Positions 9,600 through 17,899 are shown, counted from the stretch's first letter. The stretch: DNA of 17,899 nt from Lindgomyces ingoldianus (GCF_010093535.1 NW_022985257.1:6700-24598), one strand, 5' to 3'. Notes: generated by a model not told the origin, from the letters alone. Numbers and translations: made by a program.

Positions 9600-9641
9600 T
9601 ACCTAAACTATAAAAACGTAGAACATTTCTGCTAAAATTAC
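9600..9641 (+). other. Decayed CCHC zinc knuckle of gypsy A Gag
   Basis: Fourteen codons keep C-X2-C-X4-H-X4-C spacing, but all three Cys positions read TAC or TAT (Tyr). The His (9624-9626) is intact and is followed by Phe. Each Cys>Tyr change needs one G>A, the transition seen throughout the window. Confidence 0.7.
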
Positions 9642-10146
9642 CTAGACTTTTAAAAGAGAGAGAATAAAAATATAACTATAATAATAAAAGCTATTACTAC
9701 TAAATACAGCCTTATAGATAAGAAAATATTAGAAAGACTAGACAACAGACTTTACTAGTAATGCAAAGGAAACTATTTTTTTTAAAAAGCTGCTCTAAAC
9801 TATACTAGAAAGTAGCTATTATAAACTTTAGTAGCCTTAATTAGGTGTTGCAGGACCTTATAATTTTTAAAAAATACTAAAAAGAAACTTAGATCTAAGA
9901 ATACATTATAAATGTTAAAAAAAAGTAATTTTCTTTTAATAATAGAACCTTAAGCACCTTAGCATAAAAACTCTCTAAACAGTTCTAGAGCTGTTTATGC
10001 TAGAAGTGTAAACAACAACATAATTACTTTAAAAAATGTGTAGTGTTATTACACTAAATAAACATTAGCAATAACTATAGAATGTTTAATATAGTGTAGT
10101 AAATAGCTAAAGTAAAATATAACATTATAGATAAAGAGAAATAATA

Positions 10147-10208
10147 ACGTATCTAACAGGTTGGCCGGCTACACAGGTTGGCCGGCCACTTTTGCTAAGC
10201 CCCTACTA
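10147..10208. repeat. Left terminal inverted repeat of Fot1-A
   Basis: It matches the reverse complement of 11947-12008 with a few transitions. It contains an internal direct repeat, AGGTTGGCCGGC, twice, each a likely transposase-binding subsite. The GGCCGGCC core is itself palindromic. Confidence 0.9.
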
Positions 10209-10227
10209 CACTCTACCTATCTACATA

Positions 10228-11880
10228 ATGCTTTAACAACAACACTAGATTAAATCTTCTAAAGAATGTTAGATATAGCTTGCTTTTTAAGCTCTTAAAT
10301 AAGACTTAAAACTCTCCTTACAACGCGCTACAGCTATCTATAATGTCTCTTACATAACACTAAGCAATTAACACGCTAGACAGCCTTTAGAAGTAGAATG
10401 CTAGCCTAAATTAAGAAATCTAACTAAGCTTAAAAAAAGTAGTTGTTAAGTACATACTTAAGCTTATTACACATAGATTTCCCTCTAGGCTTATAGCTGT
10501 AGCTAATATAGCTAATTCCTTGCGCGTAGAGCGCAATCTAGGCTAGGTTAGCTTAAACTAGCCTAGTATGTAGGTTAAGCACTACCTTAAGTTTATAATA
10601 AAGTTTAATTATAAGTATAAGTATAAAAGAGTGCTTTATGAGAATCTAGAGGTTATCTAGGGCTAGTTTTGCCTAGTAGCTAATATAAAAGCTAAGTATA
10701 GTATCTAGGATAAAGACATGTATAACTTTAATAAGTTAGGCTTTATAATAGGCTAGATATTAACTAGAGCAGTTAATATAGCTTTAAAGAAATAAAAATA
10801 GCTAAAGGTAATATAGTAAAGTAATAAAAAGTAGATAATAGTTATCTAAGGCATTAACATAATAAAGTAAGCTATTTTACTTTTTATTATTTTTAAGGGC
10901 TGCTATTACCTCTTTGCCTAGTATAAGAAGAAGAATCTACCTTAGAACTAGGTTATTACAGTCCCTAAGAACAGCTAGATAATAAATAAGCTTAAGCTAT
11001 AGTAGTTAAAGCACTTTAATAAGCATATAAAAAAAAGTTTATAAGCGCTTATTAGCTTTTTATTATTAACAGCTCTAAAAGCTACAACTTGCTTAATTTT
11101 TAGTAGTACTATAAAAAAAATAAAATTATTATTATCTACATAGTTCTATACTTATTACACCTTTTATAGCCTCTTAATATAGGTTGTTTTACCTCTTTAA
11201 TAAAGGTATATAGGCGCTAAGCTAAAGATTTTATATGTAACTAAATTACTTATATTATAAAACTTAAGTTCCTACTATGCTTTATACGCGCTTATAATGT
11301 AGTAATTACTTTTAGTAATATCTAAAAAGGGGTTTAAAGCACTAGTTTAGTCCTATTTAACTTAGAATAGGTTAAAATAGCCCTTAACATCTAGTTATGT
11401 ACTCTATTACTACTACTACTTATTAATAATAAGCTCTAGTAGTTATAAACTCTAAGTAATACTCTTAAATTTAGGTTATAATTAATGCTTATAAAAGTAA
11501 AAATTTAGAAGCATATAAATAGCTTACTAATGTCTATAGTAGAAGCCTTTAAGAAGGTTTTAAAAGGGGCAGCAATTATTACACATAAGCTAGTGTTAGT
11601 ATAAAAGAAGATTATAAAGCTTTAAGCAGTAAATAAGGCTGCTACATAATGTAGATTGTATAAAAGAAAACAGATTTAGGCAAAAAAGACCTTAATAGTT
11701 AAAGATAGAGGTTGTCTAACTACTCTAAAGAAGTTTAGAGTGTGTAGTAATAGGAAGAAGCTAAAGACGCAAGTGCGCGCTAAAGAAGGTAAGCTAAGTT
11801 AAAGATAATATAAGCAGTGTAATTAAACTAGACATAACTTACGTATGTGTAAGAAAGTAGCAGAAGTAGACTTTAAATAA
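10228..11880 (+). pseudogene. Fot1-A transposase, DDE_1 type, inactivated
   Basis: From an ATG at 10228 to TAA at 11878-11880, about 550 codons are recognisable. An N-terminal HTH region comes first, then a CENP-B-like HTH with LTKL at about 10420. The DDE_1 domain follows: MYNFNK with the first catalytic position at 10730-10732; the LDG motif at 11068-11070; PLNIGC at 11176-11178. All three catalytic Asp codons are now Asn, with 35 residues between the second and third. Two frame changes occur in poly(A) runs (10432-10438 and 11029-11036), besides many TAA/TAG stops. The C-terminus keeps a CCHC-like knuckle (about 11809-11850) whose first Cys is Tyr. The reaction would have been cut-and-paste at TA. 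It is dead. Confidence 0.88.
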
Positions 11881-11946
11881 TATCTTATGTTGTATTGCTT
11901 TATACAGGGCTAAAGTAGACTGTTTTGCGCTAGAATAGGGTGGTTT

Positions 11947-12008
11947 TAGTAGGGGCTTGGCAAAAGTGGCCGGCTAACCCGTGTGGCCGGCCAACCTGTT
12001 AGGTACGT
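11947..12008. repeat. Right terminal inverted repeat of Fot1-A
   Basis: This is the reverse complement of 10147-10208. It is slightly better preserved than the left copy: it keeps CTTGGCAAAAG where the left has the equivalent of CTTAGCAAAAG. The TA duplication follows at 12009-12010. Confidence 0.9.
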
Positions 12009-12010
12009 TA

Positions 12011-12572
12011 GTATTTTTTTATAAAAATTTATAACTAGAAACTTAAAGGACTAGGTAGACCTGCTAGGTTTAAAGTTCTAGAGCTAAGCTCTAAGCAACT
12101 AAGGACCCTACTTCCTAGGCTAGTAATTAGTAGGAAAGCTCTTACCCTACAACATAACTACAGACAGTGTCTCCTCTGTAGCAGCGCTTTCTATAGCATA
12201 GATAATTGCTAGTAAAAGAAACACCCTGTACAGCTAGTATAAACTTAAGAATACTCTAAATAGACTTAGAAACATCTAATTAATACCTTACATAGACTAG
12301 ATAACTATCTATACCTTTAGTACTAATACATGCAACAGTATTATATAAAGTATTAAAATAATAAACACTAAGCAGGCTAGTAGCCTACATAGAAAAGACA
12401 TCTAAATAAAGACCTCTAGAAAGGCACTGCCTTAACATGTAAAATAACTAACTGTTATACATGCTAAACACTACCTATTTAAAAGAAACTTAAAAGTTAG
12501 CCTAATTATAACTTTTAGAATAGCTGTAGATTCTATTATTTCTAGTAAAAAGCTGCTTATAAAGAAGATTAT
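12011..12572. other. Remnant of gypsy A (or other sequence) between two insertions
   Basis: These 562 bases should continue the sequence interrupted by Fot1-A at 10144. They are moderately AT-rich with stops in all frames, and I recognise no protease, RT or other domain. They end abruptly at the first gypsy B LTR. By position they could be the spacer between gag and protease of gypsy A. Confidence 0.45.
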
Positions 12573-12875
12573 TGTCACGGTATCCTCCCTAGATCCTAGA
12601 TATAACTGTATTAGACGCGTACTAGAGTATTATTAGTGCACGTCTAACACAAACACAACACAACACAGACATAAACTTAAGCATAAACTGCTTTAACACT
12701 AACTAAACCTAGAACAGGCTTAATTTATACTTAAAGCGCTTAGACTTCTAAGCTAAGTATTTAATTACTAATTTCCTCTTAAACTTTCCTATTCCTTATA
12801 TAATGTCTTGTACCTACTATAATACCTTATATAGTAATTAAACTAGACCTCTATAAAGCTCTATAACCTTACTTA

Positions 12876-12930
12876 ACATGGTCCACAAGCGAATGTTCAA
12901 CACAAGCGAGTGTTCCGCCCCACCACCAAA
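12876..12930. repeat. Left terminal inverted repeat of Fot1-B
   Basis: The outer 45 bases match the right end perfectly, and the match continues with two C/T differences to about 12930. It contains a near-repeat, ACAAGCGAATGTT and ACAAGCGAGTGTT, like the doubled subsite in Fot1-A. CCA, TCA and TGG sites are retained. Confidence 0.92.
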
Positions 12931-13034
12931 ACGCAGCTAACCTACTACTAACTGTGATGCATTAACAACTATATAATTAATTATCTTTAAAAGAGGCTAG
13001 AATTAACCTAGCTATTTAAGCTCTTAATAGAGAC

Positions 13035-14594
13035 ATGTCTTTAACTAAGAGGCGCGCTGCAGCACTTTATAATGTTAATTAAATAGCTCTCTGCTAACAA
13101 CGCGCAGGGATGACTATGCAACGCGACTGTACAGCTAACAACAAGAAGCTTACAAAGCTAGAAAAGGAGGTAATTATTAAGCATATACTTAATCTAGATT
13201 CCTAAGGATTTGCGCCTACTCTAGGTGCTGTACAAGAGATAGCTAACAAGCTTCTTACTAAGCGCAGCGCTCTACTAGCAGGTATTAACTAGCTATCTAA
13301 CTTTGTTGCGTGTACGCTAGCAGTTAAAACTTACCTTAGCTAACTGTATAATTACTAATAAGTAAAATGTAAAGATCTAGTAATTATAAGCAAGTAGTTT
13401 AAGCTTATAGAAGCTACATAATTAAAGTACAGCATTATAGATTAGGACATGTATAATTTTAATAAAACAGGCTTTTAGATAGAGGTTATATTAAGCTAAA
13501 TAGTTGTTATAGGCACAGATAGACATAATTAGCTAAAGGCTATACAGCTAGGTGACTGTAAATAGGTGACAGTTATTGCAGGCATTAACGCAGATAAGTA
13601 GGCAATACCTCTGTACGCAATCTTTAAAGGCAAGCATCACCTATCTGCCTAGTATAAGGATAAGGATATACTAAAGGACTAGGCTATTAGTGTTAGCAAC
13701 AATAGCTAGATAACTAATAAACATAAAATTACATAGCTAGAGCACTTTAATCTACATATAAAAGATTACTTAGTAGGCTTATAGCAGCTACTTATTCTTA
13801 ATAGCTATAAAAGCTATTACTTTGTTAAATTCCTAAAGCTCTGTAAGCAGAGGCGTATTATAGCGCTCTGTATGCTAGCACACGCGTCACATATTCTATA
13901 GCTGCTTAATGTTAGCTGCTTTTTGCTGTTAAAGCGTGCGTACAGTACTAAGATTAGCTAGTTAATCTACTACTAGATTAACTATATTAATAAGCTAACC
14001 TTTCTACTAGCCTTTAAAGTAGTATTTAGTTACTTAATTATAACAGATAATATCTGCGCAGGCTTTAGAGCTACAGGACTAGTCCTATTTAACCTAGAGC
14101 TAGTGCTTTTAAAGCTTAATATACAGCTACCTAATTAGCTAGCTACTCTACTACTAAATACTGCCTAGGAGGCTTAAACACCTAGCAATCTTTATAAAGT
14201 TAAGGCTTAGTTAACTCTACTATATAATTAGATTTAAAAGTATTAGAATTTTTTTTTTTTTACTATGCTTAATCTAGCAAAGCAGCTAAGTAAGGGCGCT
14301 ACTAAGATAGCTTATGTTGCTGTTTTATAGCATAATTAAGCAGCTACTCTAGAGAGGGCCTATAAGGCAGCTATAAAGCGTAAGCAGTGTAAAAAAAAGT
14401 AAATTTAGAAAAAAGGAACTCTAATAAGTTATTAAAGCTTTAAGTTAAGTACTTAGAAGCTTACTAGTATAGCAGAAGGTAGTAAAATGCCTTAGGAGGA
14501 GTTAACTGCTAAAAGCAGCGCAGCGCGCGCACAGCGCTGCAAGTGCTGCAACAAGCCTAGGCATAACTTTTATACATGTAAGGATATTAAATAA
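13035..14594 (+). pseudogene. Fot1-B transposase, DDE_1 type, inactivated by stops
   Basis: An ATG at 13035 opens a single frame of about 519 codons to TAA at 14592-14594. The frame stays in register at every motif checked and is broken only by TAA/TAG. N-terminal HTH residues (SLTKRRAAALYNV, then LTKLEKE at about 13152) precede the DDE_1 domain. The first catalytic motif is MYNFNKTGF (Asn at 13461-13463), the second LNSYKSY (Asn at 13800-13802) and the third LLNVSC (Asn at 13908-13910). All three Asp are lost; the spacing is DD35D. The C-terminus carries an intact C-X2-C-X4-H-X4-C knuckle (14538-14579). A second possible start is ATG at 13110. It is the best preserved transposase here, with CpG retained in places, which suggests it is the youngest or least mutated. 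Confidence 0.9.
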
Positions 14595-14660
14595 TTTTAT
14601 AGTAGTTTATTTTATATAGTATATTTTTACATTGTTAAATTAATAGTCTTTAAAGTTAAA

Positions 14661-14715
14661 TTTAGTGGTAGGGCGGAACACTCGCTTGTGTTGAACATTC
14701 GCTTGTGGACCATGT
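14661..14715. repeat. Right terminal inverted repeat of Fot1-B
   Basis: This is the reverse complement of the left end, perfect over the outer 45 bases. It retains TGG and TTGA sites although the coding body just inside is heavily mutated. Confidence 0.92.
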
Positions 14716-14932
14716 TATGTATAATTATAACATTATGTTATATTAAAACTTTAGCTAAGAATAGCCTCTAAATCTAATTTAATAAGCTTAGTACTTATAT
14801 AACTTTAAGCTATTAAAGTAAGCTAAAAAGCTTTTTAAAAAGCACTTACTTTATAAAAAAGCTACTATGTTGTAAGCTTAAAAGCTTTTTAAAAGAACTT
14901 TAAAAAACAGCTTTATATTATTAAGCAGTCTG

Positions 14933-15450
14933 TGTCACGGTATCCTCCCCGGATCCTAGACATAACTGTATTGGACGCGTACTAGAGTATTATTAGTGTA
15001 CGTCTGACATAAACACAACACAACACAGACATAAACTTAAGCATAAACTGCCTTAACACTAACTAAACCTAGAACAGGCTTAATTTATACTTAAAGCGCT
15101 TAGACTTTTAAGCTAAGTATTTAATTACTAATTTCCTTCTAAACCTTTCTATTCCTTACACAACGTCTTATACCTACTATAATACCTTACATAGTAATTA
15201 AACTGGACCTCTGTAAAGCTTTATAACCTTACTTGTGCATAATTATAACATTATATTATGTTAAAACTTTAGCTAAGAATAGTTTCTAAATCTAATTTAA
15301 TAAGCTTAGTACTTGCACAACTTTAAGCTATTAAAGTAAGCTAAGAAGCCTTCTAAAAAGCGCTTACTTTATAAAAAAGCTACTATGTTATAAGCTTTAA
15401 AGCTCTTTAAAAGGACTTTAAAGAACAGCTTTATGTTATTAAGCAGTTTA
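14933..15450 (+). repeat. Gypsy B LTR, second copy (5' LTR of the element to the right)
   Basis: This 518-bp copy starts TGTCACGGTATCC and ends near AAGCAGTTTA. The last five bases of each copy (GTCTG in the first, GTTTA here) could instead belong to the interior; then the LTR ends at AAGCA, giving the canonical TG...CA ends. The gypsy B interior follows directly, so this is the 5' LTR. The 3' LTR would lie beyond the window. Confidence 0.85.
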
Positions 15451-16330
15451 TTTCTGCCTTAACTTTTGTTATAGTAGTAAGAACTAAGAACTTACTAGCC
15501 TTAAAGCTTACTTAGAAGTCTAGAGATAGCTTAACTCCCTTCTGCCTAACGCTGCCTACAACCTGTAACCTTTTTAACTTAGTAATAAAATCTAACTAAC
15601 TCTCTAATCCCCTACTATTTAACAGAAAACAGAAAGACTTACCTTTCTTTTTATATAAGCTCTAATATAAACTTAAAGAAAACATAGACTAATTCCTCTC
15701 TAAACACTTTTAGTTACTATATGCCTACTTTTAACTTAACTATAATGTAACAGCCTTAATTAACTTACTAATAAATAAAGATATTATTAACTTAAATTAA
15801 TTTATAGCGTTCTTATAAGTAACTTATAGAGACTTAAATAAAAAGTTAATAGCTCTAAGTTACCTAAACACTTTATAATAAAAAAAGAAAAGCTTTACTT
15901 TACACTTTACTAAGTTTTACTAACTTACATCTAATACAGGCCTAAATAAAATAGGTCTAATTATAGCCCTATATAACTCCCTCTTAACTAAACTGCAACG
16001 CGCTATAGTAGAAGAACCCCTCCTAAACAACCTTAACATGTATGCAAACCTAATTACTACCTATAATAATAACATAAGGTTCCTCTCTGTATAAGCCCTA
16101 ATACGCCCCTAAACTAGCGTAGTTGTAAATAAGAACTCTAACATAATAAAAATTAATTTAAATTATGCTTTAGTTAGTTCTAAAAAGTGTAAAAATTACA
16201 GAAAAAAAAGTTAATACTTTAAGTGTAGTAAGCATAGTTATATTTTCTAAAACTACTTTATTCCTCTTTCTTAAGTCTGCGTAAGTAGCGCTGCTAGCAC
16301 TTATTAAAGATTTTTACTATTTTAATTTTG
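15451..16330 (+). pseudogene. Gypsy B gag relic
   Basis: A single frame from about 15618 to 16256, broken by TAA/TAG, reads as a Ty3/gypsy Gag. It opens FNRKQKDLPFFLYKL, continues through a Leu/Tyr/Asn-rich core with repeated Leu-Ile helices, and includes KLQRAIVEEPL at about 15990-16025. A zinc knuckle follows at 16215-16256. Stops fall mainly where Gln, Trp or Arg would be expected. The start codon cannot be placed; bases 15451-15600 are leader or N-terminus. Gag would form the virus-like particle in the cytoplasm. It is inactive. Confidence 0.8.
16215..16256 (+). other. Zinc knuckle of gypsy B Gag, decayed
   Basis: The codons read YFKCSKHSYIFxNY, where x is a TAA stop. The canonical form is C-X2-C-X4-H-X4-C; the first and last Cys are Tyr, the metal-binding His is Tyr, and Gly is Ser. 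Only the second Cys survives. Confidence 0.75.
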
Positions 16331-16426
16331 TTTCTATAAGGGCTTTAACTTATATTTAAGCTCTAATCCTCTTTGCTACTCTTAACGTAGCCGCAGCTAT
16401 AGCAGTAGGAGCCTGCAAAAAGGCTT

Positions 16427-16454
16427 GTCCTAGGGCTAAGTTGCCCCCTAGGAC
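16427..16454. repeat. Perfect inverted repeat GTCCTAGGG / CCCTAGGAC
   Basis: Arms of 9 bp (16427-16435 and 16446-16454) flank a 10-base loop. It lies between the gag zinc knuckle and the protease, where the reading frame changes between gag and pol. A hairpin here could have assisted frameshifting, but no heptanucleotide slip site was identified. Confidence 0.7.
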
Positions 16455-16559
16455 TAATTTAACACTAGATCTTTGCTAACTTATAGGCTAAGTCTCTTAC
16501 TAATAACTAGAAGTACTAAGTTAATATTTCTATATATTTATAATAAGGAACTATATTAG

Positions 16560-17899
16560 CTTTAATATAAGCTCTTATTAACTTAGAAGTAAATAGCATA
16601 GGTTATATTAATAAAGAACTAGCACATAAACTAAATCTTTAATTAACACTGCTTACCTAAATAATTTACCTAACTAGATTTAATAAAAAATAACTTAAAA
16701 AAGGTTTTATGTTTTATACTATAACTATTATAATTACTTACTAACACTATAAGGAGCAGATTAAGCTCTATGTAATAAACATAAGATGTTATAACCTAAT
16801 TCTAGGACAACTATAGCTGTATTAGCATAAGGTTACTTTTAATTACTAAGAGTAAGTTCTAAACTTTAACTTTTTTTAATGCTAAGATGTATGCTTACAC
16901 TTACACCTAAATAACACCTAAATAGCACTTAATACAGAAGGTCTTTAGACCTACTCTCTAATAACCTAGAAAAGAACTACCTAAGTAAGGCTAACAAGCT
17001 AGGCCTTTTACTAAAATAAGCTATGTAAAATAATTTAATAACTACTTAAACCTAAAGAAAAGAAAGCTTTTAAAGAACTTTTACCTACCTAATTTAGACA
17101 TAAACTAGGACTTAAACAGTAAATAGACATCTGCTACATAGAACCTGCCTTATTTATAACCCTAGCTTAATAACTAGATTATAAAATCTATGTAGTTATA
17201 ATTTCTAATATAAACTAAGCTTTAGCTCTCTAAAAACACACTAACTTAAAGATAATAGTCTTTTAAGACTACTATAACCTATTACATGTTTTCTTTTAAG
17301 ACAAGTCTAATAAGCTTTTAATATAACATCTATATAATTACTAGATAACCCTTAAGCCTAGTAAACAACCTAGTTATAGGCTACTGTATAAGATGTTACT
17401 AAATAAATTAAAAGTGCTTTAAAAATACTTTAACAAGAACTTAAAAAAAAGGTTTATTTAAGCTAGCTTCTTACTAGTAGTGTTACTTATACTATTTATA
17501 AAGAAACTTAAGAGTAGGCTTTAATTTTATGTTAACTACTAAGGACTAAACACTGTTACTATTAAAAACTAATACTTAATTCCCTTTTTATAGAAAACCT
17601 TAAGCTAACTAAGTAAAGTAAAGTATTTTATAAAGTTAGATATTATTACTGCCTTTAATAAGCTAAAGATAGTAAAGGGTAATAAGTAGCTAACAGTGTT
17701 TTAGACCTAATATAGACTATTTAAGTACCTAGTAATGCCCTTTAGCTTAGCTAACGCGCCTAGTACTTTTTAACATTTTGTAAATAACTTACTCTAACTC
17801 TACCTAGACATGTTCTGCACTATGTATATTAATAATATTCTAATCTACAGTAATAGCCTTTTAGAGCATAAACAGCATGTACGCCTAGTGCTAAAGGCT
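16560..17899 (+). pseudogene. Gypsy B pol relic: protease and reverse transcriptase, cut by window edge
   Basis: A single frame runs from about 16571 to the right edge with TAA/TAG stops. The aspartic protease site reads ALIN (ancestral ALID) with the catalytic Asp now Asn at 16580-16582, followed by GYINKELA and an LILG flap-end motif near 16801. The reverse transcriptase follows from about 17350. It has KQPSYRLLYKML, then LNTVTIKN at 17545-17568. Motif A is KLDIITAFNKL with Asp intact (17639-17641), then LVMPF and NAPSTF. The YIDD box is YINNILIYS, both Asp lost (17831-17836). RNase H and integrase would lie beyond the window. This frame differs from the gag frame. Confidence 0.88.

Larger units (their letters stand above)
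8440..10144 (+). pseudogene. Gypsy element A gag relic
   Basis: The plus strand shows the order of a Ty3/gypsy Gag. A Gln/Lys/Ile-rich N-terminal part (about 8520-8700) is followed by a retrotransposon Gag core near 9070-9400 (YYTACFREQLA... FYNSLKDIIKDK). A zinc knuckle lies at 9600-9641 with C-X2-C-X4-H-X4-C spacing, in which all three Cys codons are now Tyr (TAC/TAT) and only the His remains. Frames differ between the Gag core and the knuckle, so at least one indel is present. A further Cys/His cluster (C-X2-C-X3-H-X5-C) is readable around 10001-10040; its meaning is unclear. A Fot1-type transposon is inserted downstream at a TA. No protease or RT is recognisable. Confidence 0.72.
10147..12008 (+). 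mobile_element. Complete Fot1/pogo-type DNA transposon (Fot1-A)
   Basis: The 1862-bp element has 62-bp terminal inverted repeats (10147-10208 and 11947-12008) beginning ACGTA. TA lies on both sides (10145-10146 and 12009-12010), the target duplication of Tc1/mariner-superfamily elements. It encodes one plus-strand transposase of the DDE_1/CENP-B-like kind, now a pseudogene. It is inserted in the gypsy A gag region. Unlike the body, the inverted repeats keep TTGG and GGCCGGCC sequences. Confidence 0.92.
12876..14715 (+). mobile_element. Complete Fot1/pogo-type DNA transposon (Fot1-B)
   Basis: The 1840-bp element has about 55-bp inverted repeats (12876-12930 and 14661-14715) beginning ACATGGTCC, with TA at 12874-12875 and 14716-14717. 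Removing it restores a continuous gypsy B LTR that aligns with the second copy, proving the insertion site. It encodes a transposase clearly related to that of Fot1-A, but its terminal sequences differ, so the two belong to different families. Confidence 0.93.
12573..14932 (+). repeat. Gypsy B LTR, first copy, split by Fot1-B
   Basis: The LTR occupies 12573-12875 and 14718-14932. Its two parts sum to 518 bp, exactly the length of the second copy (14933-15450), once one TA duplication is removed. It starts TGTCACGGTATCC. Differences from the second copy seen by eye are nearly all transitions. It is joined directly to the second copy with no interior between them. Confidence 0.88.

Noticed and set aside
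10001..10048. Second zinc finger (C-X2-C-X3-H-X5-C) after the gypsy A gag knuckle
   Set aside because: Spacing is not the canonical knuckle, the frame is broken by stops nearby, and no family match is clear; noted only in the gag entry.
1..17899. A novel defence or biosynthetic gene system
   Set aside because: Every recognisable coding stretch is a transposase or retrotransposon relic with many stops; no operon-like or intact gene was found on either strand.

Overview
The window looks like an AT-rich, repeat-only block of a filamentous ascomycete genome (Pezizomycotina), of the kind left by repeat-induced point mutation (RIP). Almost every element is a transposon relic riddled with TAA/TAG stops. 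The changes against conserved motifs are nearly all C>T or G>A. I found no intact host gene, tRNA, rRNA or CRISPR array. A Dothideomycete-type genome with AT isochores would fit, but the species cannot be read from the sequence.

Layout. Bases 1-62 are ordinary, unmutated sequence. From about 63 a minus-strand Fot1/pogo-type DNA transposon (here Fot1-C, 3' end missing) runs to 987. It is split by a complete LTR retrotransposon (988-5050; 280-bp and 279-bp LTRs; 5-bp target duplication TTAGG) and resumes at 5056-5472. A second related minus-strand fragment (Fot1-D, about 5473-5928) follows. A plus-strand copia-type gag/protease/integrase relic comes next (about 5931-7565), then a GC-richer patch with hairpins (about 7578-7855).

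A probable gypsy element A starts at 7856 with a putative LTR and a gag relic. It is interrupted by a complete 1862-bp Fot1-type element (Fot1-A, 10147-12008, TA duplication), and its remnant ends at 12572. From 12573 lie two head-to-tail 518-bp LTR copies of a second gypsy element (B). The first LTR copy is split by a complete 1840-bp Fot1-type element (Fot1-B, 12876-14715, TA duplication). Gypsy B gag and pol (zinc knuckle, protease, reverse transcriptase) then run on the plus strand past the right edge.

How it fits together. This is a multi-level nest of at least seven elements, each killed by transition mutations. The mutation signature has a sharp context: TCA/CCA (and TGA/TGG on the other strand) are almost gone, while ACA/GCA remain common. 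That context accounts for the loss of all nine catalytic Asp codons in the three transposases, the YIDD>YINN change in the gypsy RT, and the survival of the RT motif A Asp. Terminal inverted repeats and outer LTR edges are much less mutated than element bodies. I do not see a novel gene system; the unusual content is in the mutation pattern and the nesting.
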